Shown here piece by piece: positions 17,967 through 28,486 of a DNA stretch of 64,000 bases. The DNA is from CAVZCK01 sp963773735. GTDB taxonomy: Bacteria; Pseudomonadota; Alphaproteobacteria; Rhizobiales; Rhodomicrobiaceae. The notes beneath the pieces are model-generated. The model searched no databases and had not been told where the DNA came from. It saw only the letters and a program-made list of their open reading frames with translations. The DNA lies in contig CAVZCK010000021.1 of the NCBI GenBank assembly GCA_963773735.1, forward strand, positions 801,227-865,226, in the 5' to 3' direction. The position numbers and the translations under genes are program-made. Position 1 is the first letter of the stretch; each line of letters starts with the position of its first letter.

Positions 17967-19673
17967 TCAATAATTTGGAACTTTAGGTGGTAGTTCCTCC
18001 TTGTTTTTCCACCGGCTCCAGAAGACTCGAAAACCGGAGATCAGCTCGTCTGCATCGGGCATTCGCTGGTTCTGCTCAAAAAAGCGGCGCAAATATTCGA
18101 GATAGGCGCGTCCGAGCCCATAGGTGAGGGTCGCGGCCGTCGTGCCGGTAATTGCCGAACCCGCCACCGATCCGATGCCCGGGATCAGTTTTGCGAACTG
18201 CCCCGCAATGAAGCGGCCGCCCGCTGTCAGGCCGAGCGCGCCGAGCAGCGTCACCGCCATGGCCTGGAGATCGGCGCGTTTCAGCTTCACGCCCATATTG
18301 AGGCTGACGGCGACGATCATGCCGACCTGAACGCCGAAAACCCCGGCGGCATCGGCGAGCGGGATCGGCGTCGCGCCCGCCGCGCCGGCAACAGCCGCCG
18401 CACGCCAGACGATCGTCTCCGACCGCCGCAGCATGGCCTCAAGATTGCGCGAGGCGACGTGCCAGGCGGCTTCGACCGCGCTCGGAATGGCCTTTTCCGT
18501 CGCCTGCAACAGCTCCATCAGCCCCATTTGCGGGAAGCTCTGGCCGTCGATGGCGATCGACTCCGCCCGAACGCGCACGACCGCTTTGGCATCCGGGAGA
18601 ATTTTGGCCACGGTGTCCTTGAAGGCTGGCGCCATGCCCGCCTTGGTCAGGACGACAATGACCGGGATGCCATCCTTTGTCAGCATCTCGACGAGGGCCT
18701 CCTCGCCGGGCTGGACCGTTAGAGACGGCTCGTCGATGCACAGCCAGGCGACGTGGATATGATCGAATGGGTCGCTCGAGGCGTTGCGGCTCTCGATTTC
18801 ACGCTTGAGACCATCCAGCGTCTCCTGATAGCGCTCCATTTCCAGCCCTTCGGTATCGCAAAGCCGCAGAATGTCGGCCTCGCCCGGCGAAAGCGGATAC
18901 CAGATCCGGCCGCGGGTGCGCGGACGCCCCATCAGCGTGTTGCCGACCTCTTTGCCGAAAATCGCCCCGATCAGCGTCGTCTTGCCGACGCCGGTGCGTC
19001 CGGCAACGATGATATTGAACCGGCCTATGGCCTTGCGCGCGTCGGTCAACTTGTCTTCCCACAGCGAAAGCGGCAGGCGCCCAGCAGCGCCGCGTATTGC
19101 GTCCCACAAAGCATCGCCATCGAGCACTCCTTCACCGGAGACCGCCATCTCTCCGCGCGGCGGCTGGGCTCCGTCCGCGGGCCCTGGCGCGCGCGCAGGC
19201 GGCTGGCCGACCAGCCTGCCAAGCAAGGGCTGCCACCAACCCAGGCGCCTCATCTTCTTCTGCCTTAGATGGGCAAGCCGGATCGCAATTTGGAGAAGGG
19301 CGGAGTCGCCGCCGCCGGGAAAAAGCGGCTCCGCCTCCGCCTTGGCGGATTGTCCGCGGCGTCTCGGTGACAACCGCAGGATTTCCTGGTCGGCGTCATC
19401 GAGACTGCGGGGCTTGGCGTGCGATCCGAGCTGACCGGCGGCCCACGCAGCCAGAGCGAATAAGGGCGCACGCGCCGCCTCATCGGCCGCTGGCAGCTTG
19501 GCCGCGATCTGACTTTCTATGGCCCGGGCGAGCACATCGGCATGAACCGGTCCCGCCGGTCCGCCAAGCGCGTTGCGCAAAGTGTCGAGCTCTGCGTCCG
19601 TCGCGCCGAGCAAAAGTGCGCGTACGTCTTCCGGATCGGCAAGCGCCGAGGCTATGCGTTCGTCCATGCGCAT
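17967..19673 (-). CDS. GTPase with C-terminal DUF697 membrane region
   Basis: 568-residue protein. Residues ~1-205 are an Ala-rich, low-similarity N-terminal domain. The G domain follows: P-loop FNIIVAGRTGVGKTTLIGAIFG near residue 220, switch region with RTRGRIWYPL, G3-like LRLCDTEGLEM, and G4-like VIVVLTKAG near residue 345. Residues ~420-520 hold Gly/Ala-rich hydrophobic segments (AAAVAGAAGATPIPLADAAG, LLGALGLTAGGRFIAGQ, SAITGTTAATLTYGLGRAY) that match DUF697. Such GTPases are thought to act at the membrane in stress response, but their partners are unknown. It is divergent from the membrane protein gene at 19727. Confidence 0.82.
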   Translation of the reverse strand: MRMDERIASALADPEDVRALLLGATDAELDTLRNALGGPAGPVHADVLARAIESQIAAKLPAADEAARAPLFALAAWAAGQLGSHAKPRSLDDADQEILRLSPRRRGQSAKAEAEPLFPGGGDSALLQIAIRLAHLRQKKMRRLGWWQPLLGRLVGQPPARAPGPADGAQPPRGEMAVSGEGVLDGDALWDAIRGAAGRLPLSLWEDKLTDARKAIGRFNIIVAGRTGVGKTTLIGAIFGKEVGNTLMGRPRTRGRIWYPLSPGEADILRLCDTEGLEMERYQETLDGLKREIESRNASSDPFDHIHVAWLCIDEPSLTVQPGEEALVEMLTKDGIPVIVVLTKAGMAPAFKDTVAKILPDAKAVVRVRAESIAIDGQSFPQMGLMELLQATEKAIPSAVEAAWHVASRNLEAMLRRSETIVWRAAAVAGAAGATPIPLADAAGVFGVQVGMIVAVSLNMGVKLKRADLQAMAVTLLGALGLTAGGRFIAGQFAKLIPGIGSVAGSAITGTTAATLTYGLGRAYLEYLRRFFEQNQRMPDADELISGFRVFWSRWKNKEELPPKVPNY

Positions 19674-19726
19674 TGGGAGCAGCCACCACTCATGTTAAGA
19701 CTTTAAGGCATCTGGAGAACGGCGCC

Positions 19727-20446
19727 ATGGTTTTGAAGTCCATCGATCAGCTCCGCACAGGCTTGCGGAGCGCTCTTTCGACGGGAGAAACGGTTGCCGA
19801 GCGCCTGGCGCTGGCGGAAGTCGACGCCGTGATCCACACGCGTGTCAAAGGCATTCTCATTCCCTCCCTGGTCGTCGCCGTGCTGTTTGCCATCGCCGAA
19901 CTCGCCGCGGTCGTGATCGGCGACCCAGAGACCCTTCGTCTCGCAGCGACCTCGATCGTGCTCGCGGCCGGCCTTTATGGAAGCTGGGCCTTAATCAGCG
20001 GGATCATCGATACGCTTCCGATCATCGCGGTCTGGGCGGCGACCCGCGTCGGTCCGAACAAGCTTGCGCGGCTGGTTCTCTATCAGCTCATCCTGAGCCG
20101 CCTGCGCGAGGCTTTTACCAATGCTGAAGGCAAGCCTTCGACCGCCGGGCGTCTCGCGCGCTATGCGCTGCAATTCTCAGGGCATGCATCGAGCTGGGAG
20201 GGGCTGGCATACAGGCTCGCCGACCAGATCGCGCCGCGCATGGTCCGTCATGCCATCACCCAGGCGGTGCTCGTCCTCGTCCCGGCCGGCGCCGCCTGGG
20301 CCTATTACCGCTTTCATATTTTCCCGGGCATCATCCGCTCGGATACCGGGCTCGGCTTCTGGAGCGCCTTTGTCTATCCGCTGGCCGCGCTCGTCGATCT
20401 GATCGCCGGAACCGACCTCCGGGCAAGCCTGCTTGGGCACGCATAG
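19727..20446 (+). CDS. Multi-pass membrane protein of unknown function
   Basis: 239-residue protein with about four hydrophobic segments (residues ~42-65, ~75-100, ~180-200, ~212-228). The N-terminus MVLKSIDQLRTGLRSALSTG is soluble. I recognise no family. Its ATG has GGAG nine bases upstream and it starts 53 bp from the divergent GTPase/DUF697 gene, so the two share a promoter region and may act together at the membrane. Confidence 0.7.
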   Translation: MVLKSIDQLRTGLRSALSTGETVAERLALAEVDAVIHTRVKGILIPSLVVAVLFAIAELAAVVIGDPETLRLAATSIVLAAGLYGSWALISGIIDTLPIIAVWAATRVGPNKLARLVLYQLILSRLREAFTNAEGKPSTAGRLARYALQFSGHASSWEGLAYRLADQIAPRMVRHAITQAVLVLVPAGAAWAYYRFHIFPGIIRSDTGLGFWSAFVYPLAALVDLIAGTDLRASLLGHA

Positions 20447-20537
20447 CTCGGAAGCGGAGCCTTATAACAATTCCGATCGAGATGAACTCATTCGGTATGG
20501 CCCGTATGGCGGCCTCTCGTCACGACGTCGGGGCATT

Positions 20538-20644
20538 CCCTCTCCCATGGGGAGAGGGCGGCGCGCAGCGCCGGGTGAGGGGTTATGGATTTAATTTCAG
20601 ACACTTAACCCCCCTCACCCCAACCCTCTCCCCATGGGAGAGGG
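20538..20644. repeat. Large intergenic palindrome (REP-type)
   Basis: The left arm ccctctcccatggggagagg and following gggtgaggggtta (to ~20584) is matched in reverse by taacccccctcacccc and ccctctccccatgggaga on the right. Each arm also contains its own small hairpin (ctctcccatggggagag). This is a widespread proteobacterial intergenic repeat and could form a terminator-like cruciform between the two convergent genes. Confidence 0.75.
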
Positions 20645-20719
20645 CGCAGCAGTCTGTCGTGCTTGGAGACGGTAAACGCCAGCAATCGGCGCATGAGTCG
20701 CCCTTATCAAGATCTGGTC

Positions 20720-21469
20720 TTACTCTCTCGCGATCAGCCGGTTCACCAAGACATTGGCCCAGGAATGCGCCCGGAAGCGCTGGCTGATCGCCTTTTCGTC
20801 GTAATGCCGGTCCACCCAATCGAGAAAGCCGATCGGCTCCCGGCTCGAATGCATCAGATAGCTGTCGAAGACCATGTCGAGCACGCCGGTATCGGCCTGA
20901 CGGACATGCCCGAAACGCAGGCTGAGCTGGCGCTTCGCCTCGTCGACCGGCAGCCCCTCCTTGAAGATCATGTAGAGCGCGCTCATCAGCCCGACGCGAT
21001 CCGCGCCCGACTTGCAATGCAGAAGCAGCGGATATTCGATGCTCTCGAACAGAGCCTTGGCCTCATGGAACGTCCGCGCCGGGGGCGCCTGGCGCGACTT
21101 CACCGTAAAATTGATCAGCCGGATGCCGTGTTTCCGGCAGGCGCGCTCTTCGAGCCGGTAGCTGCCGCAGTCGCGGTCGCCGCGCAGATTGATGATGGTT
21201 TTCAGCCCGCGCCGGGCCAGCAGCGCGACGTCATGGGGCGCCGGCTGGCTCGACCGCCAGGCGCGGTCCGACAGCCGGTGGCGGTTGCGATAGATCATGC
21301 GGAAGACGCCATGATCAACAAAGACCAGGTCGAAATAATCGAGAATCGGATCGAGGGAGCGGCGGAGCCAGTGCGGTGACGCTTCAGTGATATTCCGCCG
21401 CACGGCGCGATAGCCGCCCTGTACCGCACGCACATAAGGCCGCGCCAATCGCTTGCTCTGTTTGATCAT
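20720..21469 (-). CDS. Dual-specificity / tyrosine protein phosphatase-like protein
   Basis: 249-residue cysteine phosphatase. The active-site loop is LLLHCKSGADRVGLMSALY (HCX5R, with Cys and Arg present), preceded by the general-acid region TIINLRGDRDCGSYRLEERACRKHGIRLINF. The domain begins around residue 65 with WRSSQPAPHDVALLARRG, the usual start for this bacterial subgroup (SQP/L...). In alphaproteobacteria such genes often accompany polysaccharide or LPS synthesis; two WaaE-like glycosyltransferases lie 2-3 kb away. Substrate unknown. Confidence 0.85.
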   Translation of the reverse strand: MIKQSKRLARPYVRAVQGGYRAVRRNITEASPHWLRRSLDPILDYFDLVFVDHGVFRMIYRNRHRLSDRAWRSSQPAPHDVALLARRGLKTIINLRGDRDCGSYRLEERACRKHGIRLINFTVKSRQAPPARTFHEAKALFESIEYPLLLHCKSGADRVGLMSALYMIFKEGLPVDEAKRQLSLRFGHVRQADTGVLDMVFDSYLMHSSREPIGFLDWVDRHYDEKAISQRFRAHSWANVLVNRLIARE

Positions 21470-21586
21470 GCCCCCCGATCCAGCCCAACCGTCCGATTTC
21501 GTGCCAGCGCTGAATATAAGCCTTGCTGCCGGGGATCAAGCGCATAATCCCCAAGTTGCGGAATACTGGACCGGACGGCCCTCAGC

Positions 21587-21856
21587 TCAATGGAGCACGA
21601 ACTCGCCGCCGATGAACTGGAACTCTGCCGGCGAGACCAGCTTCTTATGCGAGACAGTGATCCGATAGAGAGGGCCTTCGAGATTGTCGTTCCAATAGGT
21701 CAGAAATGCTCCAAGACGCGGGAAACGCGGTGCCAAATCATAGTCCTGCCAGATGAAAGATTGGATGAGCCCGGGGTGGTCGGGCATGCGATAGAGAATT
21801 TCTGCGGTCGTCAGGCTGTAGCCGCGCAATTGTGCGAGCAAGTGCTGTTTGGTCAT
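21587..21856 (-). CDS. usg: Usg family protein
   Basis: Small cytoplasmic protein (89 residues from the ATG; a GTG two codons earlier is possible). It has the family signature GYSLTTAEILYRMPDHPGLIQSFIWQDYDLAPRFPRL and ends with PLYRITVSHKKLVSPAEFQFIGGEF. Usg was named for its place near trpF in Caulobacter, and its function is not established. AAGAGG lies just upstream of the ATG. It stands alone here, with no trp genes nearby. Confidence 0.92.
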   Translation of the reverse strand: MTKQHLLAQLRGYSLTTAEILYRMPDHPGLIQSFIWQDYDLAPRFPRLGAFLTYWNDNLEGPLYRITVSHKKLVSPAEFQFIGGEFVLH

Positions 21857-22067
21857 CGACACCTCTTCGGTTGACGAAACGGCGGTGTCCTAGTATAGCG
21901 TGGCAATCCTTAACAGTGCAATTCTCTTGCAAAAACAATGGTTTGGCAGCAGTCTCCAATCAGTGCTGCCAAACGCGTTCCTCGCTATCCGCCGGCGCGC
22001 ATAAGAAACGGACGCGATCCGGCTCAGGTTCCGCATCGCGGTTGTCTGCGTCGACGATTCGGCGCGA

Positions 22068-22691
22068 TCAGCGGCCGAAAATGCCTTTGAAATATTGAGC
22101 GACGCGGTTTCTCTTGCGCTTGCGGTCGAGATCCTCCTGGCTTTTCACCCAGGCGATCTGCACAACTCGGCGCTCGCCATCGAACGGCAGATGGCCGTGC
22201 CAGGAGTTGTCGGATCTGAGGAATGCGAAAACCGTCCCCATGGTCGGCGGCACTTCGGCGGCATAGGGCTCAAAATGCGAGCCGTCATAGAGCACTCTGA
22301 GCCGCCCGCTGCCGTTCTGATCCCAGTCATCGTTCATATAGACCAGCATGGTCATCACCTTGGACGCGCCGTCCGTGTGAATCGCCCCATATTTCGGCTG
22401 GGAGCGCTTCATGATGGTGGTCAGCCGCGGATAGGGATGCAGATCACGGTCGAATTTTTGCGACAGAGCCTCGGTGAGCTCGGGACCTTCAAGTTCGTCG
22501 ATCAGCGACTTAAACTGTCCCTTGAGCTGCACCTCGTCGACGGTCAGATAGCCGGGCTTCTTGATGTCTGGGAAGTGGCCTGCAAGCTCGCCGACATGCT
22601 CGTCGCGCAGGAAACTGGACCCCAAAAAGAAGGAATAAGGCTCACGCGATAAAGGTGCTTCGCGGATAGCATCGAGATTGATAAGTGACAT
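22068..22691 (-). CDS. 2-oxoglutarate/Fe(II)-dependent oxygenase (prolyl 4-hydroxylase-like)
   Basis: 207-residue double-stranded beta-helix oxygenase. The iron triad is visible as AIHTDGASKVMTMLVYMNDDW (HxD) and SDNSWHGHLPFDGERRVVQIAWV (distal His and the Arg that binds 2-oxoglutarate). The N-terminal YSFFLGSSFLRDEHVGELAGHFP resembles the start of small bacterial 2OG-Fe(II) enzymes found near polysaccharide loci. Substrate unknown; the glycosyltransferase genes that follow at 23.1 kb suggest a cell-surface link, which is only inference. Confidence 0.85.
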   Translation of the reverse strand: MSLINLDAIREAPLSREPYSFFLGSSFLRDEHVGELAGHFPDIKKPGYLTVDEVQLKGQFKSLIDELEGPELTEALSQKFDRDLHPYPRLTTIMKRSQPKYGAIHTDGASKVMTMLVYMNDDWDQNGSGRLRVLYDGSHFEPYAAEVPPTMGTVFAFLRSDNSWHGHLPFDGERRVVQIAWVKSQEDLDRKRKRNRVAQYFKGIFGR

Positions 22692-23104
22692 GGATCAGCA
22701 CTGCCTCCGAACCGGATCGTCGCTCTTAGCGACCTTGAAACCTGCGGAATGCGGCTCCCCTGGCCGCGATCGTCCGCGCCAAGGTCCGATTCCGCTTACG
22801 ACGAGTCGTGCGACGACGCTGCAGATCTCGATCGCACAAAGGAGCGGCCGCCTCCCATGGCCATGAAAATCTCCTAGCGTCATGGGTCAAGCGCATGCCC
22901 CCCGTTGCAAAGCCTTTATGGCCCCTCCGTGTCGAAATCGTGGCTAAGGTGACCGTCAGCAGATGCCGGCATTATGGTAATTTAGACGGGCCGCTCAGAG
23001 GAACACCGCCTCCGACATTTCGCCGCCGTGTGATTCACCTAGGTAATCGAATTTGTGGAGAGGCGCGGGCAAGGCTTGTTCTTACAATCGCATGCGTGTA
23101 GTCC
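22692..23104. other. Intergenic region between divergent genes, no gene seen
   Basis: 413 bp separating the 2OG oxygenase (minus) from a glycosyltransferase (plus). It must hold both promoters. Short open frames here overlap each other on both strands and show no family signs. No repeat recognised. Confidence 0.35.
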
Positions 23105-23968
23105 ATGAGATTACACGTTTCGATTGTCGAGGCCGATGTGCAAGTTCCCATTTCTGCATTCATAATCACAAAAAATGAAGAAGCCCGTCTCGCCAGAACC
23201 ATTGCGGCGCTACGGCCCTGGGTGAATGAAGTCGTTGTCGTCGATTGCGGCAGTACGGACCGCACAGTCGATCTCGCTCGTTCCATGGGCGCCAGGGTGC
23301 TGCATCGCGACTGGAGCGGCTATGGCCAGCAGAAGCGCTTTGCCGAAAAGCAATGCCGCAATGACTGGGTGCTGAACGTCGATGCTGACGAAGTCGTGAC
23401 CCCGGCCCTTGCCGATGAGATCTGCTCGCTGTTCCGAGATGGCAAAGCGCTCGAGCCGACCGCCTACAAACTGCGCATTCTCAATGTCTATCCGGGGGAG
23501 GAGACGCCCAGACTATTCGCAGACGACTACAATGTCGTCAGGCTCTATCACAAATCGATCGGATTTTATCGCGATCATCCAGTCTTTGATCGCGTCGTCC
23601 TAAAAGGAACGACTCCCACACAGCTCGCTCAGCCGATTTTTCATTATTCCTACATCTCGCTCGCGCACATCATCGAAAAGAACAACCGGTTCAGCAGCTT
23701 TCGGACTGAGCGTCTCCCACTTCGCAGCCGGAGCTATCTCCTGGCCCGCTTATGGTTTGAGTTCCCAGTCAGCTTCCTGAAGAGTTATGTGCTGCGCCGT
23801 CACTTCACGGGCGGATGGAAGGGATTCTACTTCTCGCTTTGTCACGCGTTCCTGCGGACGACACTGATTGCGAAGATGCTGGAACGCGCCGCTTCGATGC
23901 AGGCAACGCGCCCGGCCGCGCCTGTCGCGCTCCCTCCGCTGAAGCCGGCGCGGCATCATTCACGCTGA
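23105..23968 (+). CDS. Family 2 glycosyltransferase, WaaE/KdtX-like
   Basis: 287-residue inverting GT-A enzyme. The nucleotide-sugar site begins PISAFIITKNEEARLARTIAAL and continues VVVDCGSTDRTVDLA, then the metal-binding DWVLNVDADEVVTP (DxD). The region SYISLAHIIEKNNRFSSFRTE and WFEFPVSFLKSYVLRRHFTGGWKGFYFSL matches the WaaE-like group that adds a sugar to the LPS core heptose. Its C-terminus contains a likely membrane-associated amphipathic segment. A second member of the same family lies next to it, convergently, at 23984. Confidence 0.87.
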   Translation: MRLHVSIVEADVQVPISAFIITKNEEARLARTIAALRPWVNEVVVVDCGSTDRTVDLARSMGARVLHRDWSGYGQQKRFAEKQCRNDWVLNVDADEVVTPALADEICSLFRDGKALEPTAYKLRILNVYPGEETPRLFADDYNVVRLYHKSIGFYRDHPVFDRVVLKGTTPTQLAQPIFHYSYISLAHIIEKNNRFSSFRTERLPLRSRSYLLARLWFEFPVSFLKSYVLRRHFTGGWKGFYFSLCHAFLRTTLIAKMLERAASMQATRPAAPVALPPLKPARHHSR

Positions 23969-23983
23969 CCGGTCGTCAGCAGC

Positions 23984-24802
23984 CTATCCTTGCCGATGGC
24001 GCTCGTACATTTTGACGTCGCGCAGCCATCGCCCGAAGGCGACCGTCATGGCAAAGGCAAATCCGTAGACGCCGCCCCGTATCAGCCCGCTCAGAATATA
24101 TTCTTTAAAGAAATAGGCCGGGAAGGCGAACAGCACGCGCAAAATCACCTGCCAGCGGGCCTTCAGCGGCGCCTCCCGGGCGCGCACCGCGCTGACACGG
24201 TTGAGCTTCGTGACCATATGCCCGATGTCGCTGAAACAATAATGCAGGAGCGGCTGACCGAGACGGCCGACCGTCTCCCCGGCCGGCGGATCGAACTGGT
24301 CCCAGGCCGCATGATCCGGGATGCGGATGCGCCGCTTGTCATAGAGCTTGATGCGGCTGGCGCGCTTGAAGCGCCACCAAGGCTTGCCGAATGGCGGCAC
24401 GATGATCAGCGTCAGCTCATACATGCGGTGACGCGGGCCGGACTCGAAAATGCGCCGGATTTCCTCGGCCAGCTCGGGCGTCACGACTTCGTCGGCGTCG
24501 AGATCGAGCACCCAGTCATGCCGCGCCGCGTCCTCGCCGACCCGCTTTTGCCGGCCATTGCCGAGCCAGGGCTGCTGAATGATCCGCGCGCCTTCGCTCT
24601 TGGCGATCGCCAGCGTTTCGTCCTTCGAGCCGGAGTCGACGATGATGACCTCATCGGCAATTTGTAGCGCACCGCGGATGACCTCGCCGATCCGGCGCTC
24701 CTCGTTAAGGGTGCGGATATAGCAGGAGATCGGAGCTGCCCCGGCCCGCAGCTCAGCCTTCAGATCGGAGTCATTACGAATTTGCAGCGCTTGCTCAGCC
24801 AT
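23984..24802 (-). CDS. Family 2 glycosyltransferase, WaaE/KdtX-like
   Basis: 272-residue paralogue of the neighbouring gene: PISCYIRTLNEERRIGEVIRG, VIIVDSGSKDETLAIAKSEGA, DWVLDLDADEVVTPELAEEI, and the late region KEYILSGLIRGGVYGFAFAMTVA. The two convergent genes differ enough to act on different acceptor sugars of LPS core or another envelope glycan. The start MAEQALQIRN is preceded on its strand by the divergent aldehyde dehydrogenase leader. Confidence 0.87.
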   Translation of the reverse strand: MAEQALQIRNDSDLKAELRAGAAPISCYIRTLNEERRIGEVIRGALQIADEVIIVDSGSKDETLAIAKSEGARIIQQPWLGNGRQKRVGEDAARHDWVLDLDADEVVTPELAEEIRRIFESGPRHRMYELTLIIVPPFGKPWWRFKRASRIKLYDKRRIRIPDHAAWDQFDPPAGETVGRLGQPLLHYCFSDIGHMVTKLNRVSAVRAREAPLKARWQVILRVLFAFPAYFFKEYILSGLIRGGVYGFAFAMTVAFGRWLRDVKMYERHRQG

Positions 24803-25008
24803 TGCCGTCCCAAACGTTCCCCGACTTCGTTCCTTGCACTATCGGGAAAATGTCTGGCAAGAAAAATGCGGAATTCATTTGTAATTTCGCATTTGACGCT
24901 GGATTGCCGATCTCCCGCGAGGATGTTCCGCGCGTCGAAGGAGAAGACAGATGCCGGTCGCGGCGTTACCCTGGCTCGATCGCCGCGCAGCAGACGAGGA
25001 CAACGACC

Positions 25009-26517
<1,509 letters not shown>

Positions 26518-26539
26518 GGCCGAGGCTTGGATCTCTTCA

Positions 26540-26646
26540 GTCGCCCCGGGCGGCCACGGGCCGGCCCGGGGTCCACTCTCGCATATCAGCGACGCTGTGG
26601 CCGGTTGAAAGGCGAGCATGCCCCGGCCCTGACGGCCGGGGCGACA
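26540..26646. repeat. Palindromic GC-rich intergenic repeat, copy 1
   Basis: Starts gtcgccccgggcggccacgg and ends ggccctgacggccggggcga. It sits between the convergent aldehyde dehydrogenase and dctM genes, where it may also work as a bidirectional terminator. It belongs to the dispersed family described in the findings. Confidence 0.6.
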
Positions 26647-26655
26647 CCTTCGGCC

Positions 26656-27979
26656 TCACCAGCCGATCGCCTTGGGCAGCCACGTCGCCAATCCGGGGAA
26701 GCTGAAGACCAGCACCAGGGCCATCACCTGCATCAGCACGAAGGGCACGATGCCGCGATAGATGTCGCTCGTGGTCACCTCGGGCGGCGCGACGCCACGC
26801 AGGAAGAACAGCGACCAGCCGAATGGCGGCGTCAGGAACGAGGTCTGCAGATTGACGCAGATCAGCGTCGACAGCCAGACCAGGTCGGTGTTGGCATTGA
26901 TGAAGATCGGCAGGAACAGCGGCACCGCGATATAGGAGATCTCGATCCACTCGATGAAGAAACCGAGCACGAAGATGAGCCCCATCAGGAACCAGATGCT
27001 GGCGTTGATACCGCCCGGCAGCAGCAAGAAGGCGTCCTGGACCAGCTTCTCGCCATGCAACCCGCGGAAGGCGAGCGAGAACACCTGGGCGCAGATCAGG
27101 ATGAACAGCACCATGGCGCTGATGCGCGTGGTCGACTGCACGGTCTCGCGCAGCACCCGCAGCGAGAGCCGCCGGCCGATCGCCGCAACCAGGATCGAGC
27201 CGAGCGCGCCCATGGCTGCGGCTTCCGAGGGCGCGGCGATGCCCGCGATGATCGAGCCGAGCACGGCGATGACGAGGCCGATCGGCGGTGCGACGACGCG
27301 CAGCATCTTGCCGGCGAGCTGCATGCCCGAAATGGCGGCGCGCTCTTCGGCCGAGATCGCCGGCACCATGCCGGGGCGGAGGATGCCGAGCAGCAGAATG
27401 TAAATAATATAGATCACCGACAGCACGAGGCCGGGCATCATCGCCGCGGCGAACAGCGTTCCGACCGACTGGTTGGTGATGTCGGCGAGCAGGATCAGAA
27501 TGAGGCTCGGCGGGATGATCTGCCCGAGCGTGCCGGAGGCGCAGATCACGCCGCAAGCAAGCCCGCGGTCGTATCCGCGCCTGAGCATGCCGGGCAGAGT
27601 GAGCAGGCCGAGCGTGACCACCGTGGCGCCGACAATGCCGGTGGTTGCCCCCATCAGCACGCCGACCAGGATGATGCCGATGCCGAGCCCGCCGCGCAGC
27701 TTGCCGGCGGCGAGGCCGATGACGTCCATCAGCTCCTCGGCGAGCTTGGATTTCTCCAGCATCACGCCCATGAACACGAAGAGCGGAATGGCCAAGCAGC
27801 GTGTAATTGGTGACGACGCCGAAGATGCGAGCCGGCAGCAGGTTGAACAGCGACAGCCCGAAGCCGAGATAGCCGAAGACGAAGCCGGTCGTCGCCAATG
27901 TCAGCCCGACCGGAATGCCCGCGAGCAGCAGCACGAAGAACGCCACCAGCATCAAGGTGGCGAGAAGCTCAAGGCTCAT
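26656..27979 (-). CDS. dctM: TRAP transporter large permease subunit (DctM), one frameshift
   Basis: Large membrane subunit of a tripartite ATP-independent periplasmic transporter. The N-terminus MSLELLATLMLVAFFVLLLAG to VVTNYTLL lies in one frame and the rest, from AIPLFVFMGVMLEKSKLAEELMD, in another. The change is at ~27797, where an extra G in ggcc breaks LLAIPLF. Family motifs include GATTGIVGATVVTLGLLTLPGMLRRGYD, SGTLGQIIPPSLILILLADIT and TPPFGWSLFFLRGVAP. About 12 hydrophobic segments are present. Its start overlaps the dctQ stop by 4 bp (ATGA), showing translational coupling. Confidence 0.9.
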
Positions 27980-28485
27980 GAGCGGCTGCTCCTGAAGGCG
28001 ATGACCGAATGAATGGCGTGCGCCAGCGATTGCAGCAGCAGGAGGCTGAAGCCGAGCGGGATCATCGCCTTCATCAGATAGAGCGCGCCGATGCCGCCGG
28101 GGTTGGGGGAGCCTTCGCCGATGTCCCAGGATTGTACGACGTAGGCGATCGAGAGCCAGATGACGAGGGTGGAGAAGATGATCGCGAGCACCGCCGAGAT
28201 GGCGTTGACCGCGTGCTTGGTGCGGGTGCGGAAATGCACGAACAGCACGTCCACGCGCACATGCTCGCCGTGCCTCAGCGCATAGGACATGCCGATCAGG
28301 GTGAGCGGCACCAGCAGATGCCACTCCAGCTCCTGCGCCCAGATGAAGCCGATCGACAGGCCATAGCGCAGGAAGACATTGGTGCCCATCACCAGGGCGA
28401 CCGCGAGAGCCAGCCAGGAGACGACGCGGCCGACGAGATCGATGAACGCATCGATCCAGTCGGCGAGCTTAGCTGCCCCGGCCAC
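27976..28485 (-). CDS. dctQ: TRAP transporter small permease subunit (DctQ)
   Basis: 169-residue protein with four membrane helices (residues ~20-40, 52-70, 90-112, 132-155). The typical DctQ region is VFLRYGLSIGFIWAQELEWHLLVPLTLIGMSYALRHGEHVRVDVL, with the conserved WAxE and HVRVD signature. It partners DctM in the inner membrane and is preceded by the binding protein gene with a 1-bp gap, so the three genes are one operon. Confidence 0.93.
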   Translation of the reverse strand: MAGAAKLADWIDAFIDLVGRVVSWLALAVALVMGTNVFLRYGLSIGFIWAQELEWHLLVPLTLIGMSYALRHGEHVRVDVLFVHFRTRTKHAVNAISAVLAIIFSTLVIWLSIAYVVQSWDIGEGSPNPGGIGALYLMKAMIPLGFSLLLLQSLAHAIHSVIAFRSSRS

Positions 28486-28486
28486 C

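Noticed and set aside
26537..28324. A 595-codon minus-strand frame overlapping the TRAP permease
   Set aside because: Only its first part (the DctM N-terminus) is real; the rest is an out-of-frame product of the indel near 27797.
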